Of a DNA stretch of 35,527 bases, positions 18,195-26,608 are shown in pieces. The notes under the pieces were generated by a model that worked only from the letters and a program-made list of their open reading frames with translations, did not search any database and was not told the origin of the DNA. Made by a program: the position numbers and the translations under genes. Where the stretch lies: NCBI RefSeq assembly GCF_002836055.1, contig NZ_PJBS01000151.1, positions 1 through 35,527 of the forward strand. Direction: 5' to 3'. Source of the DNA: Psychroflexus sp. MES1-P1E. Its GTDB lineage: Bacteria > Bacteroidota > Bacteroidia > Flavobacteriales > Flavobacteriaceae. Numbering within the stretch: position 1 is the stretch's first letter; the number at the start of each line of letters is the position of its first letter.

Positions 18195-20555
18195 ATGATC
18201 TTAAATTATATCAAAATAGCCTTCAGAACTTTATTGAAAAATAAAGGCTACAGCTTTCTAAATATTTTTGGTTTAGCTATTGGTATGACTTGTGCCAGTT
18301 TAATCTTCCTTTGGGTGGAAGATGAGGTGAGTTTTAATACGTCTTTTGAAAAACAAGACCAGATATATTATGTACCAACAAATCATAATTTCAGTGGTGA
18401 ATGGCGTACCTTTTATTCAACACCAGGGCCTTTGGCTAAAGCACTTAAAGATGAGATTCCTGAGGTAATTAGATCAGCAGTAACAATTGGAGCTAATTTG
18501 GTATTTCCTATACAAGATGATCATATAGGTAGTATAGGTAAGTATGCTGATGAAGACATTTTTGAAATTTTTAGTTTAGCTTTTATTGAAGGCAATGCAA
18601 AAGATGCATTTAAATCTCAAGAAGCCATAGTGCTTACGGAAGAAATGGTGGTGCTACTTTATGGGGAAAATACAAAAGTTCTTGGAAAGACCATAAGGAT
18701 GAATAATGGAGATGATTACATGGTGACAGGTGTAATAGAGAACCTTCCTGCTAATGTCACTTTTGGATTTAATTGGTTAGCCCCTTTTGAAAGATATGCG
18801 AAAAGACAAAATGATATATTGGGATATGACAATAATTTTGCTGATACGTTTGTAGAGTTGTCTCCTGAGGCAAATTTTGAAATCGCAGATCGTAAAGTCC
18901 GACAAATTCTTTTAAAAAAGAACGGTGATAGTCCTACAGGTACTTATGCTTTTTTGCACACCATTAAAGATTGGCACCTAAGATCAAAATTTGAAGATGG
19001 AAAAGTAGTTGGTGGACGAATTGCTTATGTGCGTTTATTTACAATAATAGCTATTATAATATTACTCATCGCGTGCATTAACTTTATGAATCTATCCACA
19101 GCACGTAGCGAAAAACGTGCTAATGAAGTTGGAGTTAAAAAAGCGATGGGGTCTGGTCGATCTCGATTAATTATTCAATTTATATCAGAAGCTTTACTTC
19201 TTGCCTTTATAGCAACACTTGTCAGTATACTCGTGTTGTTTGTTTTATTACCTCAGTTTAATTTACTTGTTGAGAAAAATTTGATACTAGGACTTGCAAA
19301 ACCTGTGCATATTCTGTTCCTGCTGGGAATCACCTTGGTTTGTGGAATTTTTGCAGGACTATACCCTGCATTTTATTTATCGGCATTTAAACCTGTAGAA
19401 GTCTTAAAAGGTCTAAAAGTCACTCAAGGTTCAGCAACATTTATTAGAAAAGGTCTTGTCGTTGGTCAGTTTACCATCTCTATTGTATTTATTATAGCTA
19501 CTATTTTGGTATATCAGCAAATTCAGCATGTTAAAAATAGAGATCTAGGCTATGATAAAAACCAATTACTCGTTATGAGAGCGAATGATGAGGTTATTCA
19601 AAAATTTTCAGTCATCAAAAGAGATTTAATAAATACGGGAGCTGTGAAAAATACAGCTTTATGTAATTCTGTAGTGCTTTCTGGAGGTAGCAACCGTACT
19701 GGGCTGAAATGGGATAGTGCTGAACCTACTGAGGATGTTCTGATTAGTTTGAGGCATGTGAGTTCTGAATTCATACAAACAATAGGAATGGAGATTGTAG
19801 AAGGAAGAGATTTTAGTACTATCCTGATACAGGACAGTACTAATGTTTTAATCACACAATCATTTGCTGACTTAATGGGAAAAGGTAGCGCATTAGGAAA
19901 AAAAGTGACTATCGATGAAAAGGCATATCAAGTCAAAGGAGTCGTTAAGAATTATCTATATGGAGACATGTATGGGACGAGTGATCCGGTACTATTTTTT
20001 AATAATACCAATTATGGGAATTTTTTATATGTTAAAATTGAAGATGAAATTTCTGCGGCTCTAGCTATTTCTAAGATAAAAGCAGTTATGAAAAAGCACA
20101 ATCCAGTATTTCCTTTTGATTATAATTTTGTAGATAACATATTTGATGCTAGGTTTAAAAACGAAGAGCTTATTGGTAAGCTTTCGCAACTCTTCGCCTT
20201 ATTAGCCATTCTCATTTCATGTTTAGGCCTTTTCGGTTTAGCAGCTTACACAGTGGAAAGGAGCAGTAAAGAAATTGGAATTCGAAAAGTTTTGGGTGCA
20301 AGTGTTTCAGGCTTAGTGAAATTATTGTCCAAAGACTTTTTAAGGCTTGTTGGTATTTCTATTTTAATTGCCGTGCCAATAGCTTGGTATGCGATGGAAA
20401 ATTGGCTTCAAGATTATGCCTATCGCATAGAAATCAATTTGTGGATTTTTATTGTGGCTGGAGTCTTAGCTATTTTGGTCGCTTTACTAACTGTGAGTTT
20501 TCAAGCCATTAAAGCAGCCTTGGCTAATCCAGTAGATAGTTTAAGAACAGAGTGA
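18195..20555 (+). CDS. ABC permease 8, duplicated MacB/FtsX type
   Basis: A 786-residue permease, shorter than the first seven. It opens MILNYIKIAFRTLLKNK, with ILNYIK in place of NYFK. TM1 lies about 20-43, then DEVSFNTSFEKQDQIYYV, lacking the usual YRV arginine. The first periplasmic domain keeps YADEDIFEIFSLAFIEGN. The first coupling segment is ANEVGVKKAMGSGRSRL near 308, in which the usual IRK becomes VKK. The second is SKEIGIRKVLGAS near 691, preceded by VERS where the sister gene has AEQR. It ends SLRTE. It is the tandem sister of permease 9: the membrane parts are almost identical, the periplasmic domains roughly 60 percent identical by hand count. Its own upstream module suggests an independent promoter. 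Confidence 0.93.
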   Translation: MILNYIKIAFRTLLKNKGYSFLNIFGLAIGMTCASLIFLWVEDEVSFNTSFEKQDQIYYVPTNHNFSGEWRTFYSTPGPLAKALKDEIPEVIRSAVTIGANLVFPIQDDHIGSIGKYADEDIFEIFSLAFIEGNAKDAFKSQEAIVLTEEMVVLLYGENTKVLGKTIRMNNGDDYMVTGVIENLPANVTFGFNWLAPFERYAKRQNDILGYDNNFADTFVELSPEANFEIADRKVRQILLKKNGDSPTGTYAFLHTIKDWHLRSKFEDGKVVGGRIAYVRLFTIIAIIILLIACINFMNLSTARSEKRANEVGVKKAMGSGRSRLIIQFISEALLLAFIATLVSILVLFVLLPQFNLLVEKNLILGLAKPVHILFLLGITLVCGIFAGLYPAFYLSAFKPVEVLKGLKVTQGSATFIRKGLVVGQFTISIVFIIATILVYQQIQHVKNRDLGYDKNQLLVMRANDEVIQKFSVIKRDLINTGAVKNTALCNSVVLSGGSNRTGLKWDSAEPTEDVLISLRHVSSEFIQTIGMEIVEGRDFSTILIQDSTNVLITQSFADLMGKGSALGKKVTIDEKAYQVKGVVKNYLYGDMYGTSDPVLFFNNTNYGNFLYVKIEDEISAALAISKIKAVMKKHNPVFPFDYNFVDNIFDARFKNEELIGKLSQLFALLAILISCLGLFGLAAYTVERSSKEIGIRKVLGASVSGLVKLLSKDFLRLVGISILIAVPIAWYAMENWLQDYAYRIEINLWIFIVAGVLAILVALLTVSFQAIKAALANPVDSLRTE

Positions 20556-20576
20556 ATCCCATAATACCAAAGAGGA
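20556..20576. repeat. Post-stop TCCC element, copy 2
   Basis: ATCCCATAATACCAAAGAGGA directly after the permease 8 stop is a decayed form of the element after permease 7. It marks the junction between the two duplicated units. Confidence 0.5.
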
Positions 20577-20613
20577 ATAAAAAAACCGTAAAATACAAAT
20601 CAACTTCCACTAG

Positions 20614-20658
20614 CCTTTTGCGGTCTTTGCTAAGGGCTTAGCGTTCTTTAAGTGAAAC
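20614..20658. repeat. Dispersed CTTTGCGG...TTAGCG...GTGAAAC element, second copy
   Basis: CCTTTTGCGGTCTTTGCTAA ... GTGAAAC is the duplicate of 17897-17941, with GCGG here matching the copy at the window end better than GTGG does. Confidence 0.7.
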
Positions 20659-20674
20659 ATTTTAAAAATTGAAA

Positions 20675-20695
20675 TTCAGTTAATTATCAACTGAA
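20675..20695. terminator. Hairpin in spacer 8-9, possible weak terminator
   Basis: TTCAGTT-AATTATC-AACTGAA is a 7-bp stem equivalent to the hairpin at 17956-17980. Substitutions shorten the outer stem by two pairs. Confidence 0.3.
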
Positions 20696-20733
20696 ATAGA
20701 TTTTAAATTTATAGTGATGAGCTACGAATTTTA

Positions 20734-20779
20734 AAAGTGTCCGATTACGTACAAAAAGTGTATCAAAACCGAACACTTT
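20734..20779 (+). promoter_or_regulatory. 46-bp paired palindrome upstream of permease 9
   Basis: Identical to the permease 8 copy over all 46 bp (AAAGTGTCCG ... CGAACACTTT; sites 21 bp apart). No substitutions fall inside it, although the spacer around it has several. Confidence 0.7.
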
Positions 20780-20826
20780 ATTTATTAAATATAGTTTTAA
20801 AGTTCTGATTTATAAGTATTTAAACC

Positions 20827-20849
20827 TTTGGCATCATCTTCACCATATA
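20827..20849 (+). promoter_or_regulatory. Promoter-like conserved block upstream of permease 9
   Basis: TTTGGCATCATCTTCACC followed by ATATA, 47 bp after the palindrome and 85 bp before the ATG at 20912. It keeps the GG pair seen before permease 7 and lost before permease 8. Confidence 0.5.
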
Positions 20850-20911
20850 AACAGTATGAGCATGGAATAAAATATAAACGAATATGCTTATTCCCTCTAA
20901 AGAGAACAATT

Positions 20912-23266
20912 ATGATCTTAAATTATATCAAAATAGCCTTCCGAACTTTATTGAAAAATAAAGGCTACAGCTTTCTAAATATTTTTGGTTTAGCCATTGG
21001 TATGACTTGTGCGAGTTTCATCTTTCTTTGGGTGGAAGATGAGGTGAGTTTTAATTCAGATTTCGCAAAGCAAGATCAAGTTTATTATGTGCCAACACAT
21101 CAGGAATATGATGGTGAATGGAGGACGTTTAATTCGACTCCAGGACCATTAGCAGAAGCGATGAAAACGGAAATTCCTGGAGTGATCAGAGCGGCAAGAA
21201 CCAAGCACAGAGACTTTCTGTTTGCTGTTGACGACAATGCAATCAATAGTTCTGGACGTTATGTGGATGAAGATTTTATAAACATATTTAGTCTGTCATT
21301 TATTGAAGGAAATGCGAAAACGGCATTTAAAAGTCCAGAAGCTATAGTAATTACTAAGGAAACAGCAGAACAGCTTTTTGGTAAAAATGTAAAAGCACTT
21401 GGGAAAGTTATAAAAGTTAATAATACTGATAATTATTTGATCACTGGCATTATTGAGAATCTTCCTAAAAATGTCACTTTTCCTTTTAATTGGATTGCCC
21501 CTTTTCAACGTTATAGTAATGGTCATGACTGGATGACAGAATATGGTAGTTTCTTTGCAGATACTTTTTTGGAGTTATCTCCAGAGGCAGATTTTGCAGC
21601 TGTAGATGCACAAGTCCGAAATTTAATTGAGAAAAAAACAGATGATAGTAATTCAAAAGCATTTTTACATTCCATAAAAGACTGGCACCTACGCGATAAT
21701 TTTGAAAATGGTAAACAGGTTGATGGACGCATTACTTATGTGCTTTTATTTTCCTTTATCGCTCTAATAATATTACTTATCGCCTGTATAAATTTTATGA
21801 ATTTATCTACGGCGCGGAGTGAGAAACGTGCTAATGAAGTTGGTGTGAGAAAAGCGATGGGCTCTGGTCGCTCTCGATTGATCATCCAATTTATTTCTGA
21901 AGCTTTGGTGCTTGCTTTTATAGCAACACTTGTCAGTATACTCGTGTTGTTTGTTTTATTACCTCAGTTTAATTTACTTGTTGAGAAAAATTTGTTATTA
22001 GGGCTTGCAAAACCTTCACATATTATATTTCTATTAAGTGTTACCCTATTTTGTGGAATCTTTGCTGGATTATATCCTGCATTCTATTTATCAGCATTTA
22101 AACCTGTTGAGGTTCTAAAAGGTTTAAAAGCCACTCATGGTTCTGCCACATTTATTAGAAAGGGCCTTGTGGTTGGGCAGTTTACGATTTCCATTGTTTT
22201 TATCATCTGTACTATTTTAGTGTATCAACAGATTCAGCATGTAAAGAATAGGGATTTGGGTTTTGATAAAGACCAATTAATTTCATTAAAAGTAAATGGG
22301 ACTATGATTGAGAAATTTTCAGTCATAAAACAAGATTTAATTAGTACTGGGGCTGTTACAAGTATCGGTTTAAATAACTCAGGAGTTTTAGATGGAGGCA
22401 ATAATGGCTCAGGATTAGAGTGGATGGGAGGCACAAATACAGAAGATGTTTTGATTTCCTTTAGATATATCAGTTCAGATTTTTTAGAAACCGCAGGAAT
22501 TGAATTGGCCGAAGGTCATGGTTTTAGTGAAAATAGAGCAAAAGATAGCACCAGCGTTTTAATTACTGAATCATTCGCTAAACTAATGGGTGAAGGTAGT
22601 GCAATCGGAAAGAAAGTAATAAGATGGGAGGATACGTATACCGTTATTGGTGTTGTGAAAGATTATTTATATGAGGACATGTACGGGCAAAGTGACCCTG
22701 TGTTATTTTTTAATTATCATGGGGAAGCCAGTTTTATGTATTTAAAAACGAACCCTGAAATAACCACTAATGCCTTGCTATCTAAAGTTGAAGCTGTGCT
22801 GAAAAAGCATAATCCAGCCTATCCATTTGAATACACCTTTGTAGACGACACGTTCAATGCTAAATTTAAAAGTGAACAGCTTATTGGTGAACTTTCGCAG
22901 CTCTTTGCTTTATTAGCCATACTCATCTCTTGCTTAGGTCTTTTTGGTTTGGCAGCTTACACAGCCGAACAGCGCAGTAAAGAAATTGGAATTCGAAAAG
23001 TTTTGGGTGCAAGTGTTTCAGGCTTAGTGAAATTATTATCCAAAGACTTTTTAAGGCTTGTAGGTATTTCAATTTTAATAGCTATTCCTGTTGCTTGGTA
23101 TGGAATGGATAATTGGTTACAAGATTATGCCTATCGCATAGAAATCGACTGGTGGATTTTTGTTGTGGCTGGAGTCGTAGCTATTTTGATCGCTTTATTA
23201 ACCGTGAGTTTTCAAGCTATAAAAGCAGCCTTGGCTAATCCAGTAGATAGTTTAAAAACAGAGTGA
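20912..23266 (+). CDS. ABC permease 9, duplicated MacB/FtsX type
   Basis: A 784-residue tandem sister of permease 8. The open frame extends upstream to a TTG at 20828, but that would place coding sequence over the promoter-like block. The ATG at 20912 matches the MILNYIKIAFRTLLKNK start of permease 8 and is chosen. TM1 lies about 20-43, then DEVSFNSDFAKQDQVYYV. The first periplasmic domain has YVDEDFINIFSLSFIEGN. Coupling segments are ANEVGVRKAMGS near 306 and SKEIGIRKVLGAS near 688. It ends SLKTE. Unlike permease 8 it keeps AEQR before the second coupling segment. No ATPase domain. Substrate unknown; the divergent periplasmic domain suggests it differs from that of permease 8. Confidence 0.93.
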   Translation: MILNYIKIAFRTLLKNKGYSFLNIFGLAIGMTCASFIFLWVEDEVSFNSDFAKQDQVYYVPTHQEYDGEWRTFNSTPGPLAEAMKTEIPGVIRAARTKHRDFLFAVDDNAINSSGRYVDEDFINIFSLSFIEGNAKTAFKSPEAIVITKETAEQLFGKNVKALGKVIKVNNTDNYLITGIIENLPKNVTFPFNWIAPFQRYSNGHDWMTEYGSFFADTFLELSPEADFAAVDAQVRNLIEKKTDDSNSKAFLHSIKDWHLRDNFENGKQVDGRITYVLLFSFIALIILLIACINFMNLSTARSEKRANEVGVRKAMGSGRSRLIIQFISEALVLAFIATLVSILVLFVLLPQFNLLVEKNLLLGLAKPSHIIFLLSVTLFCGIFAGLYPAFYLSAFKPVEVLKGLKATHGSATFIRKGLVVGQFTISIVFIICTILVYQQIQHVKNRDLGFDKDQLISLKVNGTMIEKFSVIKQDLISTGAVTSIGLNNSGVLDGGNNGSGLEWMGGTNTEDVLISFRYISSDFLETAGIELAEGHGFSENRAKDSTSVLITESFAKLMGEGSAIGKKVIRWEDTYTVIGVVKDYLYEDMYGQSDPVLFFNYHGEASFMYLKTNPEITTNALLSKVEAVLKKHNPAYPFEYTFVDDTFNAKFKSEQLIGELSQLFALLAILISCLGLFGLAAYTAEQRSKEIGIRKVLGASVSGLVKLLSKDFLRLVGISILIAIPVAWYGMDNWLQDYAYRIEIDWWIFVVAGVVAILIALLTVSFQAIKAALANPVDSLKTE

Positions 23267-23288
23267 ATCCCATAACTCTAAAGGGGAG
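23267..23288. repeat. Post-stop TCCC...AAAGGGG element, copy 3
   Basis: ATCCCATAACTC then TAAAGGGGAG directly after the permease 9 stop. Its first half matches the copy after permease 8, and its second half matches those after permeases 7 and 10. Confidence 0.55.
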
Positions 23289-23355
23289 TAAGAAAATTAA
23301 ATAGAAATACTAATCAAAAGATATTAAAATAAATTCAGCATAAAAAACAAGTATT

Positions 23356-25740
23356 ATGATACGTAGTTATATAAAAATTGCTTGGCGGAGTTTGAAGACC
23401 AATCGGTTGTTTTCAATAGTAAATATAGTGGGTTTGTCTATAGGTTTAGCTTCAACTTTGGTGCTGTTTTTATTCATTTTACAGGAGCGTAGTTTTGATA
23501 GTATGTACGCTAACAAAGACCAGATTTATCGTGTGCTTCTTAATACCACGGAGGATGATTTGGAGACTTGGGCAAATGTACCGTCAGCCTTAGCTCCAGA
23601 ACTTAAAGCAAATATTCCAACTATTATTGAATCTGGACGATTCTTTCATCACGGCTTTGGAGAATCAGCCTCCATTAAAACGGATAATGATGTGTTTATA
23701 GAAGATAAGTTATTCTGGTCTGATGCCTCTATTCTGGATATATTTAATGTGGAAATTCTTAAGGGAACAGGATCAGAAAACCTGAACAATCCCAACACTA
23801 TTTTGCTTTCAGAAAGCACGGCTAAACGGTATTTTGGTGATGAAAATCCAATAGGAAAAACACTAACCATTGACAATACAACCTCGTTTGAGGTTAAAGG
23901 TATCTTTAAAGATTTCTCTGATAACAGTTCATTAAATTTTAATGCGATCGCCCCTTTTATGATGCAAAACTTTGCAAAGAATCCGTCTTGGAATAATGCG
24001 AGTTTTGAAACCTTTGTGATGTTCGATACAGCAACTCCAGTCATTAGGGATGTTGAGCTTAAAATCCAGGATATTTTAAATAAAAATGTGGAAAAAGAAG
24101 CCCTTTGGTACACTTTTTCACTCCAACCCTTAGAGCGTATTCATTTGTATTCTTCAAATTATTCAGATAGTTATATAACTAATTATGGGGACATTAATCA
24201 AATTCGTAATCTTACTGCTTTAGCGCTTCTAATCCTACTTATTGCCTGCATCAATTACATGAATTTAATAACAGCACGTTCTCAAAAAAGAGCGACAGAT
24301 GTTGGAATTAACAAAACACTGGGGGCGTCTGTAAAAGATATAATTATTAGGTTTTATATAGAAACAGGTTTAATTACGGCCATTGCCATGGTTTTAGGTG
24401 GACTTTTCGCTGTGATAACCTTACCTATTTTTAACGAATTAGCTGGGAAACACTTAGCAATTTCATCTTTGTTTACAATTAAAATATTGGGGTTTTTGGT
24501 ATTGATTTGGCTAGTCACTACTTTATTTTCTGGCTCCTATCCTGCCTTATACTTATCTCGTTTTTCACCAAAAGAAGTTTTAAAACCAACTTCAAATAAG
24601 GGTGGCATAGCAAGTGTAATAAGAAAAGGCTTGGTTGTCGTTCAGTTTTCTGCTTCTGTGGTTTTAATTATTGGTGTGATCGTGATACATCAACAATTAG
24701 AATTTATTCAAAATAAAAGTTTAGGCTATAATCCAGAAAATGTCATTGCAATTTCAACATCTGGAATTCGCAACGGAGCGTCAGGAAGAGCTTTGGTAAA
24801 CGCCTATGAACAATTACCAAACGTTTCGGCAGTTACAAGATCTCAAGGCTATCCAGGACTTGAAGTTAGTGGAAGAAGTCTATACAAGCGGAATACGGAA
24901 AAAAGCATGGGTATACAAACCAACAGAGCTGAGCAAAATATTGCAGATGTTTTGCAACTCAACTTAGTATCGGGTCAGTTATTGCCTAAAATTAAACAGC
25001 AAGGAGATACTCTAGTTGAAGTGCTTGTCAATAAAACCACCGTGGATTTCTTAGGTCTATCACCCGAGGAGGCCATAGGTGAAAAGGTGGCTATGCAACT
25101 AGGTGATAATGCATACATATGTGGAGTTGTAGACGATTTTAATTTTGCATCATTGCACAGTCCTATTGGAGCGTATGCATTTCATAATGCGTCACGTGAG
25201 CCAAAATCATATTTATTAATTCGGTTTGAAAATGAAATTTTAACGGAGACCATTTCAAAATTCGAAAATACGTTTAAAGCGGTTGCACCAAATACAGCAT
25301 TCAAATATACCTTCTTAGATAAGAATCTAGAATTACTTTATGAAAAGGAACAGCGCACAGCAAACGTAGGTTTACTTTTTTCCATATTGGCAATACTTGT
25401 CGCTTGTTTGGGATTATTTGGTTTAGCTGCATATATGGCTGAACAACGCAACAAAGAAATTGGAATTCGAAAAGTGTTTGGAGCAAGTGTAGCTGGAATT
25501 GTTCAGTTATTATCGCTAGACTTTATAAAACTCGTTTTAGTGGCCTTAGTCATCAGCTTTCCATTGGCATTATATCTTATGAATAGTTGGTTGCAAGACT
25601 TTGCCTATCGCATTGTAATTAGTTGGACGGTATTTTTGACAGCAGGCATTCTGGCTTTAGGCATTGCCATGTTAACAGTAAGTTTTCAAGCGATAAAAGC
25701 CGCCATTGCCAACCCGATAAAAAGTTTAAAAACAGAGTAA
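23356..25740 (+). CDS. ABC permease 10, duplicated MacB/FtsX type
   Basis: A 794-residue last member of the array, opening MIRSYIKIAWRSLKTNR. TM1 lies about 20-43, then ERSFDSMYANKDQIYRV. The first periplasmic domain contains WSDASILDIFNVEILKGT. The first coupling segment is ATDVGINKTLGASVKD near 313, with Asn where nearly all siblings have Arg. The second, NKEIGIRKVFGAS near 698, is standard. It ends SLKTE. The 89-bp upstream spacer lacks the paired palindrome, so it may be read through from permease 9. It is followed 62 bp later by the GIN-domain gene and then the ATPase, and may share a transcript with them. No ATPase domain. Confidence 0.92.
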   Translation: MIRSYIKIAWRSLKTNRLFSIVNIVGLSIGLASTLVLFLFILQERSFDSMYANKDQIYRVLLNTTEDDLETWANVPSALAPELKANIPTIIESGRFFHHGFGESASIKTDNDVFIEDKLFWSDASILDIFNVEILKGTGSENLNNPNTILLSESTAKRYFGDENPIGKTLTIDNTTSFEVKGIFKDFSDNSSLNFNAIAPFMMQNFAKNPSWNNASFETFVMFDTATPVIRDVELKIQDILNKNVEKEALWYTFSLQPLERIHLYSSNYSDSYITNYGDINQIRNLTALALLILLIACINYMNLITARSQKRATDVGINKTLGASVKDIIIRFYIETGLITAIAMVLGGLFAVITLPIFNELAGKHLAISSLFTIKILGFLVLIWLVTTLFSGSYPALYLSRFSPKEVLKPTSNKGGIASVIRKGLVVVQFSASVVLIIGVIVIHQQLEFIQNKSLGYNPENVIAISTSGIRNGASGRALVNAYEQLPNVSAVTRSQGYPGLEVSGRSLYKRNTEKSMGIQTNRAEQNIADVLQLNLVSGQLLPKIKQQGDTLVEVLVNKTTVDFLGLSPEEAIGEKVAMQLGDNAYICGVVDDFNFASLHSPIGAYAFHNASREPKSYLLIRFENEILTETISKFENTFKAVAPNTAFKYTFLDKNLELLYEKEQRTANVGLLFSILAILVACLGLFGLAAYMAEQRNKEIGIRKVFGASVAGIVQLLSLDFIKLVLVALVISFPLALYLMNSWLQDFAYRIVISWTVFLTAGILALGIAMLTVSFQAIKAAIANPIKSLKTE

Positions 25741-25760
25741 AGCCCTCAACTCCAAAGGGG
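25741..25760. repeat. Post-stop CCCT...AGGGG element, copy 4
   Basis: AGCCCTCAACTCCAAAGGGG directly after the permease 10 stop, able to form a 4-bp CCCT/AGGG stem. No T-run follows. Confidence 0.5.
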
Positions 25761-25802
25761 AATTCAAAAACAAAAATGATAATCATAATAAATAAGAAAA
25801 CC

Positions 25803-26546
25803 ATGAAAAATTTAATACGTATTGCAATGCTAAGCTTGATTTGCGCAAGTCAAATGGTAGTGGCTCAGACAAAAAAGACGGTTGAATCCTTTAGTAAAGT
25901 GACGATTAGTCCACATATCGAAGCCACTTTTATTCAAGGTGATGAAGAGTCTGTTACTATTTTAGATAGTACAGAACCAGAAGACAAAATAAACATCGAA
26001 ATCAATAGAGAAACCTTAAGAGTGTATCTAGATGACGCTAAGGAAACCACTAAGACTAAAAAAACCAACAAGAATGGAGCAAGAATGAATGTTCCTATTT
26101 ATAAAGGTAAAGTGCTAAGTATTCTTATTACTTATAAATACATCGAAGAGCTCTCAATAAGAGGTGAGCAACAAATGCTTTGTGAAAGTTTAATTGATGT
26201 TGAAAAATTTAAACTCAGTATCTATGGAGATTCTGAAGTGACTTTTAATGAAGTTAACTTTCAAGAATTAGAGGTGAATAGCTATGGAGAGAATAAATTA
26301 ACTATTAATAAAGGGAGTATTTATGAACAGAAATTAACCGCTTATGGTGAATCTTATTTTGATTTAATTGAAGTTAATAATACCACTTCAAAATTAATCG
26401 CTTATGGAGAAGCCAAGTTTTTGATCAATGCTTCAGAGCGTATTAAATTCACTGCCTATGGTGAAGCAGAATTGAGTTACAAAGGAACAGCAGATATAGT
26501 TACAGGGATAAGAATCGGAGATTCAAAAGTACAACGCATCGATTAA
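25803..26546 (+). CDS. Secreted GIN-domain (DUF2807-like) beta-helix protein
   Basis: A 247-residue exported protein. The frame is open further upstream into permease 10, but the ATG at 25803 gives a standard signal peptide (MKNLIRIAMLSLICASQMVVA, cleavage before Gln), so it is chosen. The mature part opens with KKTVESFSKVTISPHIEATF, as in the head GIN domain family. Its C-terminal half has Tyr-Gly-Glu/Asp motifs at 141, 161, 181, 201 and 219, an almost exact 20-residue period fitting successive turns of a right-handed beta-helix. It should lie in the periplasm or at the outer membrane. The family's biochemical role is unsettled (called putative adhesin in databases). Its place between the permeases and their likely ATPase suggests a periplasmic partner of the transport system; this is inference. 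Confidence 0.85.
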   Translation: MKNLIRIAMLSLICASQMVVAQTKKTVESFSKVTISPHIEATFIQGDEESVTILDSTEPEDKINIEINRETLRVYLDDAKETTKTKKTNKNGARMNVPIYKGKVLSILITYKYIEELSIRGEQQMLCESLIDVEKFKLSIYGDSEVTFNEVNFQELEVNSYGENKLTINKGSIYEQKLTAYGESYFDLIEVNNTTSKLIAYGEAKFLINASERIKFTAYGEAELSYKGTADIVTGIRIGDSKVQRID

Positions 26547-26608
26547 TTAAAGTCAATTACTTGTAGACTCCTCGTTTTTGAAGAGTACAAATAACCAAAA
26601 ACACTATT

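Larger units (their letters stand above)
17840..23266 (+). repeat. Tandem 2.7-kb duplication: regulatory spacer plus permease (copies 8 and 9)
   Basis: Unit 1 is 17840-20555 and unit 2 is 20556-23266. The two spacers (355 and 356 bp) differ at only a few tens of positions by eye, and long stretches inside the genes are identical (for example 19218-19285 against the matching part near 21925-21992). The junctions fall at the shared 3' gene end plus ATCCCATAA-type motif, as expected for unequal crossing-over. The periplasmic domain has diverged much more than the rest. Confidence 0.9.

Noticed and set aside
20828-20911. Upstream TTG extension of permease 9 by 28 residues
   Set aside because: It would translate the conserved promoter-like block. 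The ATG at 20912 matches the start of the sister gene and of all other permeases.
244-25740. Calling the ten permeases MacB
   Set aside because: MacB has an N-terminal ATPase domain and a single FtsX unit. These proteins have two permease units and no ATPase, so only the general family is claimed.
25623-25802. N-terminal extension of the GIN-domain protein by 60 residues
   Set aside because: It overlaps the 3' end of permease 10 in another frame and hides the signal peptide. The ATG at 25803 gives a normal export signal.
26547-26608. Terminator between the GIN gene and the ATPase
   Set aside because: The ACTCCTC/GAAGAGT pairing has only 4+2 pairs with a mismatch and no T-run after it.
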